Positions 1-9,448 of a stretch of DNA of 64,000 nt are shown piece by piece. This DNA is from Cylindrospermum stagnale PCC 7417 (GTDB taxonomy: Bacteria; Cyanobacteriota; Cyanobacteriia; Cyanobacteriales; Nostocaceae). Numbering within the stretch: position 1 is the stretch's first letter; each line of letters starts with the position of its first letter. Position numbers and translations under genes: made by a program. The notes below the pieces were generated by a model, which was not told the origin of the DNA, ran no database searches, and worked only from the letters and a program-made list of their open reading frames with translations. The stretch lies in contig NC_019757.1 in assembly GCF_000317535.1 (NCBI RefSeq), positions 6,526,501 to 6,590,500 of the forward strand, written 5' to 3'.

Positions 1-141
1 CAGTTATTTTAATTGGCACTATATTGTCCTGACACACTTTCTTTGATTCCTTAGCTTCTTAGAAATTACTTGCAAAAAACTACCCCCAATACGCCCACAA
101 TTTGATACCCTAGCTTAAACAGATTTGAGAAAAGTTAAAGC

Positions 142-1305
142 GTGGAAATTCAACTTGGGCGGGGAAAAAAAGCTCGCAGAGCATATGGAATTGATGAAAT
201 TGCTCTAGCTCCCGGTAACAGAACACTCGATCCGAGTTTGGCAGATACTAAGTGGCGTATTGGTAATGTTGAGCGAGAAATCCCGATAATTGCTAGTGCG
301 ATGGATGGCGTAGTCGATGTTCGTATGGCTGTACGTTTGTCACAGTTAGGAGCATTAGGCGTCCTCAACTTAGAAGGTATCCAAACTCGCTATGCTGACC
401 CAGAGCCGATTTTAGATCGGATCGCCTCTGTGGGCAAAGATGAATTTGTTTCCCTAATGCAAGAACTCTATGCCGAACCAATAAAGCCGGAATTAATTGA
501 ACAACGTATTCAGGAAATTAAACAACAAGGCGGCATTGCGGCGGTGAGTTCTACACCAGCAGGTGCAAGTAAATATGGTGCGGTGGTGGCAAAAGCTGGG
601 GCAGATTTATTTTTTGTACAAGCAACGGTGGTTTCTACGGCGCATTTGTCGCCGGAGTCCTTAGTACCACTTGATTTAGCAGAATTTTGCGCGAAGATGC
701 CCATCCCTGTGGCGTTGGGGAATTGCGTGACTTATGAAGTCACTTTGAATTTGTTAAAAGCTGGTGCAGCAGCGGTGTTGGTAGGAATTGGACCTGGTGC
801 CGCATGTACCTCCCGTGGGGTGTTGGGTGTGGGAGTACCCCAAGCAACTGCGATCGCCGATTGTGCCGCAGCACGAGATGATTATTACCAGGAAACTGGG
901 ATTTATATCCCCATAATCGCTGATGGCGGTTTAATCACCGGCGGCGATATTTGCAAGTGTATCGCCTGTGGTGCTGATGGCGTGATGATTGGCTCCCCCT
1001 TCGCCAGAGCCGCAGAAGCCCCAGGACGGGGTTACCATTGGGGCATGGCGACTCCCAGCCCAATATTGCCCCGTGGCACCCGCATTCGCGTTGGTACTAC
1101 CGGTAGCTTAGAACAAATACTCATTGGTCCTGCTGGACTAGATGATGGCACTCATAACCTTGTGGGAGCCTTAAAAACTAGCATGGGCACATTGGGAGCC
1201 AAAAACATTAAAGAAATGCAGCAAGTTGAAGTAGTGATTGCGCCTTCCCTGTTAACAGAAGGTAAAGTCTACCAAAAAGCTCAACAATTAGGCATGGGTA
1301 AGTAA
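142..1305 (+). CDS. GuaB3-type IMP dehydrogenase-like protein
   Basis: A 387-residue TIM-barrel protein of the IMP dehydrogenase/GMP reductase family, in the shortened form common in cyanobacteria and actinobacteria (GuaB3). The start is GTG at 142. Seen: the phosphate-binding loop and active-site segment GIGPGAACTSR (residues 216-225, Cys222 in the position of the IMPDH nucleophile), followed by GVGVPQ, and the GGLITGGDI segment near 261. There is no pair of CBS domains; the stretch at about 85-130 is a short helical replacement. Family knowledge says it acts in guanine nucleotide metabolism in the cytoplasm; whether it makes XMP or reduces GMP cannot be read from sequence. It lies next to the yfr1 sRNA and trxA, a conserved cyanobacterial order. 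Confidence 0.9.
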   Translation: MEIQLGRGKKARRAYGIDEIALAPGNRTLDPSLADTKWRIGNVEREIPIIASAMDGVVDVRMAVRLSQLGALGVLNLEGIQTRYADPEPILDRIASVGKDEFVSLMQELYAEPIKPELIEQRIQEIKQQGGIAAVSSTPAGASKYGAVVAKAGADLFFVQATVVSTAHLSPESLVPLDLAEFCAKMPIPVALGNCVTYEVTLNLLKAGAAAVLVGIGPGAACTSRGVLGVGVPQATAIADCAAARDDYYQETGIYIPIIADGGLITGGDICKCIACGADGVMIGSPFARAAEAPGRGYHWGMATPSPILPRGTRIRVGTTGSLEQILIGPAGLDDGTHNLVGALKTSMGTLGAKNIKEMQQVEVVIAPSLLTEGKVYQKAQQLGMGK

Positions 1306-1436
1306 GGGGACTAGTCCCTGGGGACTGTCCAGGGGAAAAACTCTTACCTTTTTCCCCCTTATCTTTTTCGCCCTTACCCATTAAAGAAATTTTTCTAGAG
1401 CTTTAAACAATCTCTGGAAAAATCACATCTGTCGCC

Positions 1437-1442
1437 TACAAT
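1437..1442 (+). promoter_or_regulatory. -10 box of the yfr1 promoter
   Basis: TACAAT ends seven bases before the proposed first base of Yfr1. No clear -35 element is seen; the position is supported mainly by the well-defined RNA downstream. Confidence 0.6.
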
Positions 1443-1448
1443 AGAGAT

Positions 1449-1518
1449 AGCGGAGACGCATGTTTCCGTTCACTCCTCACACCACACTCCGCCCGGACTA
1501 CTGTTCGGGCGGTTCCTT
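1449..1518 (+). ncRNA. yfr1: Yfr1 small regulatory RNA
   Basis: Two stem-loops flank the ultraconserved single-stranded core ACTCCTCACAC. The 5' stem is 1451-1456 with 1463-1468 (CGGAGA/TTTCCG); the core lies at 1472-1482; the 3' stem is 1489-1495 with 1506-1512 (CCGCCCG/CGGGCGG), which should also terminate transcription. A -10 box TACAAT at 1437-1442 places the 5' end near 1449. Family knowledge: Yfr1 is an abundant cyanobacterial sRNA whose UCCUC core blocks translation of outer-membrane porin mRNAs, and it is often found between guaB and trxA, as here. The exact 5' end is inferred. Confidence 0.93.
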
Positions 1519-1638
1519 ATTTGTGAATAAATTCTAGAGCTTCTTTGCAAATGTACATCCTTCACTCCCAAGCAGATGTTTTTGCTATGGTAGAATTTTC
1601 ACGAAACTGAGAAATATAATAGGCAAAGGTTTTTAGGC

Positions 1639-1962
1639 ATGTCAGCAGCCACAAGTGTAACGGATTCGAGTTTTAAGCAAGAAGTACTCGACAGCGATTG
1701 TCCTGTGTTAGTTGACTTTTGGGCCCCCTGGTGCGGCCCCTGCCGGATGGTAGCTCCTGTTGTCGAGGAAATTGCAGTGCAGTATGAAGGTCAGCTAAAG
1801 GTCGTGAAAGTAAACACTGATGAAAATCCGCAGATCGCCAGCCAGTATGGTATCCGCAGTATTCCCACATTAATGATTTTTAAGAAAGGAGAGAAAGTAG
1901 ATATGGTTGTCGGTGCCGTGCCTAAAACTACACTATCTAACACTTTGGAAAAGTATCTTTGA
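1639..1962 (+). CDS. trxA: Thioredoxin
   Basis: A 107-residue classical thioredoxin, the normal length. The redox motif is WCGPC at residues 31-35, preceded by VDFWAP; the cis-proline segment SIPTLMIF follows near residue 75. It reduces protein disulfides in the cytoplasm using electrons from thioredoxin reductases. The start ATG at 1639 gives the usual N-terminal helix. Its own transcript begins downstream of the Yfr1 terminator, so it is a separate unit from the IMPDH-like gene. Confidence 0.95.
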   Translation: MSAATSVTDSSFKQEVLDSDCPVLVDFWAPWCGPCRMVAPVVEEIAVQYEGQLKVVKVNTDENPQIASQYGIRSIPTLMIFKKGEKVDMVVGAVPKTTLSNTLEKYL

Positions 1963-2335
1963 AACCCAATCGGCAACAAAATCCTTTTGAGTTGCCCATT
2001 TGCTCTAGTTTTAGGTAAATATTTGTAAACAAGTTTGGGAGGCGCGAGCTTTGTGCCTCTGCAAAACTTTTTGCCAAGAAAAATTGGAAGTTTAAACGTC
2101 ACCGAGGATATATCCTGCTAAAGGAATAGATCTGTGTTTTAGACGATTGCAGAAAAATGACAGTTGTCACCAGCGCCTTGGTAAATGGTTAACCAAAGGT
2201 GCTTTTTATTGTGACGCCGCAGTTAAAAATCAACAGATATTACTTCGGATTGTTGACTCATAAGTAATGGGAGACAATTGATAAATTGCACGCCAAATTT
2301 AGGTAAAATATAATGCCATTGTTGCGGCGGTTCTC
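1963..2335. other. Intergenic region after trxA
   Basis: No gene seen. It contains one intrinsic terminator at 2172-2209 (listed separately); the last 120 bases before 2336 probably hold the promoter of the LOG-family gene, with no recognisable motif. Confidence 0.6.
2172..2209 (+). terminator. Intrinsic terminator
   Basis: Arms 2172-2182 and 2192-2203 (AGCGCCTTGGT against ACCAAAGGTGCT, one bulge) followed by a run of five T. Confidence 0.65.
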
Positions 2336-3406
2336 ATGACCTCATCTGCGTCGTTTGACACATTAGAGTCTCTCCAAGCGGATATCGCTGAATTGATTGA
2401 TCGTTTACCAACGTTAAAAAATCGGCAATTAATCCAGCAGGCACTTGCCACGATAGTACGTTTGGCTGATAGTGAAATTGAACGTCTTGATTGGAAGATA
2501 CTGTCTGCTGCTTTAGCAGATATGGAGCGGGGTTTCCAGCTCTTTTATGCTTACCGACATATCCGCAAAGTGACTATCTTTGGTTCGGCTCGTCTAGCGC
2601 CAGAGACCCCAGAGTACCACATGGCACTTCAATTTGCTCGCGCTGTTTCTCAGTTAGGATTCATGGTGATGACAGGCGGTGGTGGCGGTATCATGCAGGC
2701 AGGTCACGAAGGTGCTGGACGAGAAAATTCCTTTGGCTTAAATATTCAGCTACCCTTTGAGCAGCAGGCTAATCCCTTTATTGATGGTGATCCCAAGCTA
2801 ATTCACTTCAAGTATTTCTTTACCCGCAAGCTGTTTCTTTTGAAAGAAAGTGATGCTGTTGCCTTGTTTCCGGGCGGTTTTGGCACCCAAGATGAAGCTT
2901 TTGAATGTATGACATTGAGCCAGACGGGTAAATTTGGCCCAGTCCCTCTGGTTTTGATTGACTCTCCTGGCGGTGATTACTGGCTGTCTTGGAGCCAATA
3001 TATCGATCAGCAACTGGTGCAAAAAGGTCTTGTCAGTCCCGAAGACCCCAGCCTTTACACGGTGACAGACAACTTAGAAGTAGCTTGCAATGCCATTACT
3101 CGTTTTTACCAGGTTTATCACTCTAGCCGCTACGTAGGTGAGCAGTTGGTGATTCGTCTGAGCAAAGATTTATCAGCTGCTGAGGTTGAGCAACTCAATG
3201 CTAACTTCAACGATATTCTTGTGAAAGGACGAATTGAAAAAAGTATTGCTTTACCTCAAGAAGGGCAAGATGAAACAGTCGAGCTACCCCGTCTTGTTTT
3301 GTACTTCAATCAACGGGACTTAGGGCGCTTATATCAGATGATTGCAGCGATTAACCAGATGGTTACTCCTTCGACAGAAGAAGCTGTGCATCCAGAAAGG
3401 AAGTAG
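2336..3406 (+). CDS. LOG family protein
   Basis: A 356-residue protein with a Rossmann-like LOG (lysine-decarboxylase-like/cytokinin-activating) domain in the middle. Seen: the IFGSAR strand at 81-86, the glycine-rich segment TGGGGGIMQAGHEGA at about 113-127, and the diagnostic PGGFGTQDE at 179-187 (PGGxGTxxE). N-terminal (1-75) and C-terminal (about 260-356) helical extensions make it longer than the roughly 200-residue plant and bacterial LOG enzymes; such long forms are common in cyanobacteria. Family members release bases from nucleoside 5'-monophosphates; the true substrate here is unknown. It is a single gene with terminators on both sides. Confidence 0.85.
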   Translation: MTSSASFDTLESLQADIAELIDRLPTLKNRQLIQQALATIVRLADSEIERLDWKILSAALADMERGFQLFYAYRHIRKVTIFGSARLAPETPEYHMALQFARAVSQLGFMVMTGGGGGIMQAGHEGAGRENSFGLNIQLPFEQQANPFIDGDPKLIHFKYFFTRKLFLLKESDAVALFPGGFGTQDEAFECMTLSQTGKFGPVPLVLIDSPGGDYWLSWSQYIDQQLVQKGLVSPEDPSLYTVTDNLEVACNAITRFYQVYHSSRYVGEQLVIRLSKDLSAAEVEQLNANFNDILVKGRIEKSIALPQEGQDETVELPRLVLYFNQRDLGRLYQMIAAINQMVTPSTEEAVHPERK

Positions 3407-3412
3407 GCAATA

Positions 3413-3445
3413 GGGGTGGATTTTGCCACCCTTGATTAAATTTTC
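3413..3445 (+). terminator. Intrinsic terminator after the LOG gene
   Basis: A GGGTGG (3414-3419)/CCACCC (3426-3431) stem lies eight bases past the stop codon, followed by a T/A-rich stretch. Confidence 0.55.
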
Positions 3446-3919
3446 AACCCACGATTGCCAGGTCTAATTACCAGAATAATTTGCCAATATTTCTATTTAT
3501 AAAATTTCATATTCTTTGAATGGGTAGTGTTCACAGTGATTAATAGTACTATGCACTGCCCACTGCACAAATCATCATTTTCAATACAAATAAATCTGCA
3601 ATACCAATGATTGACTTTACAGATGTTATCAACTGAGTGAAAAACACAAAGTGAACTTCTCTCTCTAGGTAGAGACCATTGATGAATTGTCTCTACACTG
3701 TGGTAGGTTCAAATGCAAATTTTTGTTGTGCGTTCCTGCGCCTAAAATGATAAGCTTTCTGGAATTCTTTAGTGAGCAACTAAAAGCATGTGATATAGCC
3801 TACTTTTTTAATGTAAAAAACACCAGTTATGATGACTCAATGCTGATCAGCATGAAAAAGCTTGTATATTAGCACAGGAAACAATATAGGACATCCTAAC
3901 AAAGACAGAGGAATAAAAC
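3446..3919. other. Intergenic region before the carboxypeptidase
   Basis: About 470 bases with no convincing gene. A 61-codon open frame at 3687-3872 has no ribosome site, odd composition and no similarity I recognise, so I do not call it. Confidence 0.5.
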
Positions 3920-5242
3920 ATGCTGGAATTATTGGGTTCAGGTTTGGTTTCACTCTGGCTGGAAATGGCTGGGGTACAGATCAAACCTTTAGATGCGTTA
4001 GATGCATTGGCTTGGCAAAGTAGTCCTGGCTTGGTTATTGCCCCTGATCCAAATCCAGCTGGACCGACGACAGTGCAGGAATATCTCAAGGGACTGATCA
4101 CCTCGAAGCTAGTGGCGCAGAATTTAATTCAGAGTCAGGGAATTTGGATGCAGTCGGGACCGATGCTCATGGCTAATCACCAAGGTACGACGCCTCTACC
4201 TGCTGCTTCTTTGACTAAGGTTGCTACCTCATTAGTTGCCTTCAAAACTTGGGGACCAGACCACCAATTTGAGACTTTGGTCAGTGCTACAGGGCCAATA
4301 GTTAATGGGGTGTTGCAAGGCGATTTGGTCATTACTGGTGGTGGTGACCCGATGTTTGTTTGGGAGGAAGCGATCGCCTTGGGGAATAGTCTAAATAAGC
4401 TGGGAATCAAGCAGGTAAAGGGAAATTTGGTGATCACTGGCAATTTTGCCATGAACTTCCAGCGTCATCCCCAACTAGCAGGTCAAATACTCAAGCAAGC
4501 GCTGAATTCAGCCGCTTGGTCCCGTCCTGCTGTTTATATATACTCGATTATGCCCAAGGGAACACCCAAGCCCCAAGTCGTCATCGCTGGTACCGTCAAA
4601 GTAGAAGCACAGCCTAACCCTCAACAAACCTTGCTGGTACGTCATCGCTCATTACCCTTGCAGCAACTGATCAAGGAGATGAATGTTTTCAGCAACAACG
4701 ACATGGCAGAAATGTTGGCGGAGTCAGTGGGAGGATCAACTGTAGTCCAATCAATGGCTGCTAATTTGGCTAGAGTGCCGCACTCAGAAATTCAGTTAAT
4801 CAATGGTTCGGGACTGGGCCCAGAAAATCGCATTTCCCCCAGAGCAGTATGTGCTATGTTCATGGCACTGCAACAGCAAGCCGTCGCTCATCAGCTAACT
4901 TTGGCTGACTTGTTCCCCATGTCTGGCTTTGATCACCGAGGGACAATGCACGCTAGACACCTCCCCAGCGCTACTGTGATTAAAACTGGTACTCTCCGAG
5001 ATGTCAGCGCTTTAGCTGGAGTTATACCCACACGCGATCGCGGTTTGGTCTGGTTTGCTATCCTCAACCGTGGCCCAAATGTATCAGGATTTCGGACTGG
5101 ACAAGACAAATTTTTGCAAAGTCTGATTCAAAAATTGCAAATACCTGCCGTTGTTCCCACTACCCTCACTCCCCATTCGGCAATCAACTCTCTACCCAAA
5201 CTGGGTGCAGCCAGCCGGAATGAAATTTTGTTGAGAAGTTAG
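3920..5242 (+). CDS. dacB: D-alanyl-D-alanine carboxypeptidase, PBP4/DacB type (S13)
   Basis: A 440-residue class C penicillin-binding protein that trims or cleaves peptidoglycan cross-links in the periplasm. All three active-site motifs are present: SLTK (residues 97-100, SxxK with nucleophile Ser97), SNN (258-260) and KTGT (355-358). The N-terminus LLGSGLVSLWLEMAGVQ is weakly hydrophobic and may act as a poor export signal; no clean signal peptidase site is visible. A GAGG-like ribosome site stands 8 bases before the ATG. The domain inserted between the first two motifs in E. coli PBP4 is shorter here. It is transcribed alone, ending in a repeat-rich spacer. Confidence 0.88.
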   Translation: MLELLGSGLVSLWLEMAGVQIKPLDALDALAWQSSPGLVIAPDPNPAGPTTVQEYLKGLITSKLVAQNLIQSQGIWMQSGPMLMANHQGTTPLPAASLTKVATSLVAFKTWGPDHQFETLVSATGPIVNGVLQGDLVITGGGDPMFVWEEAIALGNSLNKLGIKQVKGNLVITGNFAMNFQRHPQLAGQILKQALNSAAWSRPAVYIYSIMPKGTPKPQVVIAGTVKVEAQPNPQQTLLVRHRSLPLQQLIKEMNVFSNNDMAEMLAESVGGSTVVQSMAANLARVPHSEIQLINGSGLGPENRISPRAVCAMFMALQQQAVAHQLTLADLFPMSGFDHRGTMHARHLPSATVIKTGTLRDVSALAGVIPTRDRGLVWFAILNRGPNVSGFRTGQDKFLQSLIQKLQIPAVVPTTLTPHSAINSLPKLGAASRNEILLRS

Positions 5243-5284
5243 TCAGGCAAGAGGCAAGATCCATAAGTCATTAGTCTTGACCAA

Positions 5285-5462
5285 ATTTTAGATTTTAGAT
5301 ATTAGATAATGGAATTGAAAATTCAAAATTCAAAATCTAAAAAGGTCTCAGAGCAACCAAATTTGTTTGTGGAACAATTCCATTATCCAAAATCTACAAT
5401 TCTTTATTCAAGTCCCTGCATTGATGCATGGGGGCAATCCAAAATCCAAAATCCAAAATCAT
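5285..5462. repeat. STRR-type heptamer repeats
   Basis: Degenerate tandem units such as AAAATCC and AAAATCT (clearest at 5436-5460) between two convergent genes; typical Nostoc-type short tandem repeats with no coding content. Confidence 0.7.
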
Positions 5463-5474
5463 TTGACCCTTAAC

Positions 5475-6716
5475 TCATTCTTGGGGAATAATTTCTGTCA
5501 CTACCCTGCCGCCAGAATTGCCACCTTTGACAACAATATTTTCGGTTTGCAGATTACCCTCAGCCGTTGCACCAGTAAAATTTAATGGCGGGTCAACTTG
5601 GCGATAAACTACATTTCCCTGAGCTGACAGCAACTTATTGTCCAGATACCAAGTTAGTGTATTCGATTTTAAAGACTGGCGACGTTGTCCAATCGCATTG
5701 ACATTGCCTGTTAAATAAACCGTTCTTTGTGGGATCTTCATTTCGCCTTGATTGGCAGTTACAGTCGTATTTTCGGCACGGTGGAACACGCGCACGGGTG
5801 AATTTGTAGCGACAGTTTCCGTGTTCATATTCCAGGTCATAGCGTTACTCGTTATTTGCATTCGTGGGTCTAGTAACTCTAGTTGGGAATTTTGTTTGAT
5901 TGTGGCAATTTTAGTTTTTAAGTTGACTTCGGCAGCATTTCCACTACCACGTTCGGTTATTTGATTATTTTTATAGTGGTCAATTTGTATAGGGCGATCG
6001 CCAATTAATTTATTTTCTTTGATTCGCCAGGTCAAATGCTCGGTTCGCATTTGTAATTGTGGTTCGGCAGAATTAGCTACTACCTTTCCTGAAAATTCCA
6101 TGATTTGTTCGCGGGTTTTGACTCGTGCTTCCTGGGCCACGGCCTGTAATTGTTTATGAGTTCCGTTGATCTGGTTGCGAACAATTAGCAAATCTTCTTG
6201 GGGACGCCATTCTAATTCATTGCCTTGCAACACAATGCCATTAACCGGATCGGTGGCGAGGATTTTACCCTTGAGAAACAGTTGTTTTCCATTTTGCTCG
6301 ATATCTGCCTTTTCTGCTTTAATTTGGTAAACCACTTTGCCGTCTTGATATAGTTCACCAGAGGGACTTTCAGCTTGACCAATTTGCTTTTCTTTGGTAT
6401 ATTTTGCTTGTTTAGCTTTGACTTTCCAAATCGGTCGCCCCACTTCATCAAACTGTTCAAAATCAACACCAAAGAAAGTCAAATTGCTATCCGATTTTTG
6501 GTTAGCCGCATCTGGTTTAGAGGCTGTGGGGGATTTACCCCCGCAGGCAGCTAAACCGATTACCAAGAATAAGCTCAAAGGCAGGTAACACCAATTTACT
6601 TTCGATTGTAAATAAAAAAGAAACGGGGATGTATAAAAGTGGGGGGATTGTGTTTTACTTCCCCCTTGCATCTCTGAAGTTCTTCTCCCATTATTCCTGC
6701 CTTGTTGATGCTTCAT
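5475..6716 (-). CDS. lptC: LptC-like LPS export lipoprotein, two-domain form
   Basis: A cyanobacterial LptC/OstA-like protein of up to 413 residues. After a polar leader there is a hydrophobic stretch ending in the lipobox LAAC (LFLVIGLAACGG), so it should be a lipoprotein facing the periplasm. The rest is beta-rich with repeated phrases (VKAKQAKYTKEK, LTWRIKENKLIGD, NTLTWYLDNK) that fit two successive LptC/OstA beta-jellyroll modules. Role from the family: bridge between the LptBFG pump and the outer membrane. The ATG overlaps the stop of the NYN gene (TAATG), so the two are translationally coupled. A later Met, near codon 18 (MQGGSK), is an alternative start closer to the signal. Confidence 0.8.
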   Translation of the reverse strand: MKHQQGRNNGRRTSEMQGGSKTQSPHFYTSPFLFYLQSKVNWCYLPLSLFLVIGLAACGGKSPTASKPDAANQKSDSNLTFFGVDFEQFDEVGRPIWKVKAKQAKYTKEKQIGQAESPSGELYQDGKVVYQIKAEKADIEQNGKQLFLKGKILATDPVNGIVLQGNELEWRPQEDLLIVRNQINGTHKQLQAVAQEARVKTREQIMEFSGKVVANSAEPQLQMRTEHLTWRIKENKLIGDRPIQIDHYKNNQITERGSGNAAEVNLKTKIATIKQNSQLELLDPRMQITSNAMTWNMNTETVATNSPVRVFHRAENTTVTANQGEMKIPQRTVYLTGNVNAIGQRRQSLKSNTLTWYLDNKLLSAQGNVVYRQVDPPLNFTGATAEGNLQTENIVVKGGNSGGRVVTEIIPQE

Positions 6717-7345
6717 TACTCTTGAATTTCTAGGTGTCCATCACTTAATCGTGGGTCTTCCAAAAAACTTACACCGGATAAGGGTCGATATGGATAGCTT
6801 TGACGGGGGGTTTTTTGGATATCTTCTTTGATCGCTTCTAAATCAATATAGCGATCGCTCACATTGATTAAACTATCGCTCGTCATCGAACGCAAACTTA
6901 CCACCTCTACCCGCACACCGCGATAGCTTACCGAATTCACAGCATAAGCTAAATCCCCATCACCACTGACTAAGACAGCGGTATCATATGAATCTACCAA
7001 CGCCATCATATCTACAGCTATTTCTACATCCAAGTTGGCTTTTTTGGAGCCATCTGGTAGCTGTACCAAATCCTTAGCAATAACTCGATAGCCATTGCGG
7101 CGCATCCACAGCAAAAACCCCTGTTGCTTCTCGTTTGTCCGGTCTACCCCAGTATAGAAGAAAGAACGCAACAGCCTAGAACCACCAGTTAAGCGACATA
7201 ACAACTTCGTGTAATCAATTTCGATTCCTAGTTGCAGTGCAGCATAAAATAGATTTGAGCCATCAATAAAGATGGCCACACGACCCCGATTTTCCAAAAC
7301 CTGTTCTGGCGTAAATATTGAGTCGTTTTCCAAATTATTCAACAT
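6716..7345 (-). CDS. NYN-domain protein, LabA/DUF88 family
   Basis: A 209-residue protein with a PIN-like NYN nuclease domain. Seen: the first acidic motif FIDGSN (Asp28), Asp106 and Asp112 in the LDVEIAVDMM segment, and VSGDGDLAY with Asp129 and Asp131, so the metal-binding acidic set is complete. Relatives include LabA of Synechococcus, which affects circadian output; others are ribonucleases. It directly precedes and overlaps lptC. Function beyond probable RNA binding or cleavage is inference. Confidence 0.85.
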   Translation of the reverse strand: MLNNLENDSIFTPEQVLENRGRVAIFIDGSNLFYAALQLGIEIDYTKLLCRLTGGSRLLRSFFYTGVDRTNEKQQGFLLWMRRNGYRVIAKDLVQLPDGSKKANLDVEIAVDMMALVDSYDTAVLVSGDGDLAYAVNSVSYRGVRVEVVSLRSMTSDSLINVSDRYIDLEAIKEDIQKTPRQSYPYRPLSGVSFLEDPRLSDGHLEIQE

Positions 7346-7420
7346 TGTTGTTTTACCTGTAAATTTTGATACAAATTACCAACTTTTAGATGCTTGTTAG
7401 AGCGGCTTATGATAAGCTTC

Positions 7421-7443
7421 CGGGGCTAATAAGTTAAGCCCCG
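7421..7443. terminator. Hairpin between metG and the NYN gene
   Basis: Inverted repeat CGGGGCT (7421-7427)/AGCCCCG (7437-7443). A T-run follows only on the plus strand, so its use as a terminator for minus-strand metG is uncertain. Confidence 0.4.
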
Positions 7444-7478
7444 AATAAATTTTTTGAGAAAATCAAAAATTGAAAGAA

Positions 7479-9080
7479 CTAATCGTTTTTCAGGGTTTCT
7501 ATGCGTTTAAAAACTGGTTGAGGTGTGCCCAACTGTTGTTTATGGGATAGTAAGCCCCAGGTTGCATGGGTGGCAAAAGGTGCAGCAATTGAACTTTCTG
7601 TTTGATTGTTAAAGTTTATTCCAAAGCCTAGCTGCTGATAGATATCGCTACTGATATTTGGAATAATGGGGGAGAACAGATAAGCTGCTAGTCTAACCGA
7701 TTCTAGAACTGCATACAGTACTGCTTCCACTTCCTGCTGCTTTTCTTGTTTATATAATGTCCAAGGAGCTTGTTCATCAATAAACTTATTACTGGCTTGC
7801 ACCAGCAAAAGAATGGCTTCGCAGGCTTGATTGAAAGCTAGCGCTTCATAAGCTTGTTTCACCTGTTCCCCTAGGGGTAAACCAATCCTTTTTAAAGGAT
7901 TTTCAGCCGGAATGGCTTCATTGGCGATTAACGGTACATTGCCAGCACAGTATTTCTTCACCATGTTCAAGGTGCGATTTAACAAATTACCTAAATCATT
8001 TGCCAAATCTGCATTCAGAACATTAATGAACCTAACTTCATTAAAATCTCCATCCTTGCCAAATTCAATTTCCTTAAGGAAGTAATAACGAACGGCATCA
8101 CTACCATATCGCTGGATTAGGGCTATAGGATCAAGGGTATTACCCAGAGTTTTCCCCATTTTTTGACCGTCTTTGGTCAAAAAGCCATGGCCAAATACTC
8201 GTTCTGGCAAGGGTAGATCAGCTGACATCAGCATTGCTGGCCAATAAACTGCATGGAAGCGGAGAATATCTTTACCAATCAGGTGCAGGTTGATTGGCCA
8301 CCATGTCTCTAAGGCATTTGCTAAAGTCGGTTCTGCATCTGGTTCTAGCAATGCGGTGACATAACCCAGCAGCGCGTCAAACCAGACATAAAGGGTATGT
8401 TTTGGGTTAACTGGTACGGGAAAACCCCAATCTAGATTTACCCGTGAAATCGAAAAGTCTTGCAAACCTTGACTCACAAAACTGAGGACTTCATTTCGCC
8501 GGCTTGCTGGCTGGATAAAATCTGGTCTAGATTGATAAAATTCTTCTAGTTTCGCTTGATACTTGGATAAGCGAAAGAAATAGTTTTGCTCGTCTCGCCA
8601 CTCAACTTCTTTGGTAGTATGTATGGGGCAATGTTTTCCTGGTAGCAGTTCCCGTTCATCTTTAAATTCTTCGCAAGATACGCAGTACCAGCCTTGTTGT
8701 TGCCCTTGGTAGATATCACCACTCTCCCATACTCGCTGAAAGAATTCCTTGACGATCGCTTCATGGCGATTCGCGGTAGTCCGACTAAAGCGATCGTATT
8801 CAATACCTAGCAACTCCCACAAGCTAACAAAGCTAGGCACAATTTGATCACAAAACTCTTGTGGTGCTTTCCCTAAAGTTGCTGCTGCCCGCTGAATTTT
8901 CTGTCCATGCTCATCTGTGCCGGTAATCAGCAGTACTCGATGACCCAAAAGCCGCTGAAATCGCGCCACTACATCTGCTGCCATCGTTGTATAAGCACTG
9001 CCAATGTGGGGGACATCGTTGACATAATATAGCGGTGTTGTCAGCGCAAATGTTTTTTCTGTTTTATCCACTAGATTCAT
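7479..9080 (-). CDS. metG: Methionyl-tRNA synthetase
   Basis: A 533-residue class I aminoacyl-tRNA synthetase that charges tRNA-Met. The HIGH motif reads HIGS (residues 25-28) and the KMSKS loop reads KMGKT (in GQKMGKTLGN, about residue 305). A CVSC pair followed by HCPIH near 132-155 fits the connective-peptide zinc region with one knuckle. The length matches the short bacterial form without the C-terminal tRNA-binding/dimer domain. It is the first gene of a minus-strand group and has a 370-base upstream spacer for its promoter. Confidence 0.95.
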   Translation of the reverse strand: MNLVDKTEKTFALTTPLYYVNDVPHIGSAYTTMAADVVARFQRLLGHRVLLITGTDEHGQKIQRAAATLGKAPQEFCDQIVPSFVSLWELLGIEYDRFSRTTANRHEAIVKEFFQRVWESGDIYQGQQQGWYCVSCEEFKDERELLPGKHCPIHTTKEVEWRDEQNYFFRLSKYQAKLEEFYQSRPDFIQPASRRNEVLSFVSQGLQDFSISRVNLDWGFPVPVNPKHTLYVWFDALLGYVTALLEPDAEPTLANALETWWPINLHLIGKDILRFHAVYWPAMLMSADLPLPERVFGHGFLTKDGQKMGKTLGNTLDPIALIQRYGSDAVRYYFLKEIEFGKDGDFNEVRFINVLNADLANDLGNLLNRTLNMVKKYCAGNVPLIANEAIPAENPLKRIGLPLGEQVKQAYEALAFNQACEAILLLVQASNKFIDEQAPWTLYKQEKQQEVEAVLYAVLESVRLAAYLFSPIIPNISSDIYQQLGFGINFNNQTESSIAAPFATHATWGLLSHKQQLGTPQPVFKRIETLKND

Positions 9081-9448
9081 GCAGAATAAATAACAACTTA
9101 TTAAAACCTTATCTATCGAAGTTATCTCGGCAAAACCACGTAATTATATAACATTCCTACCTTTTTTTCACACAACATCCTAATATTAGCAAATTTCCCA
9201 ATTTTATAATGTGTATAAATCTAGCTAATTTATCCCCAAAATAGAGAAATTAGCCCCTCATAATCTTAGCAAAAGGTTTTTCTTTAATTTATTGTGACGG
9301 AGAATACATAATCCTGAACTCAGAAAAATTTACCTGGCTCTGTAGTCAAGGCATTTCTACCTTAAGATGGTCATAATTGTGGTAAAGAAATGTAAAAATT
9401 AAGTCAAGATAAACTGCGATATTTTGTGAAAAAATATATTGATCAGCT
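9081..9448. other. Divergent promoter region
   Basis: AT-rich spacer between divergent metG and the acyltransferase gene. It should contain both promoters; I see no repeats, hairpins or recognisable operator. Confidence 0.5.

Noticed and set aside
3687-3872. 61-codon open frame as a gene
   Set aside because: No ribosome site, biased toward Cys/Phe/Lys from AT-rich DNA, no recognisable similarity.
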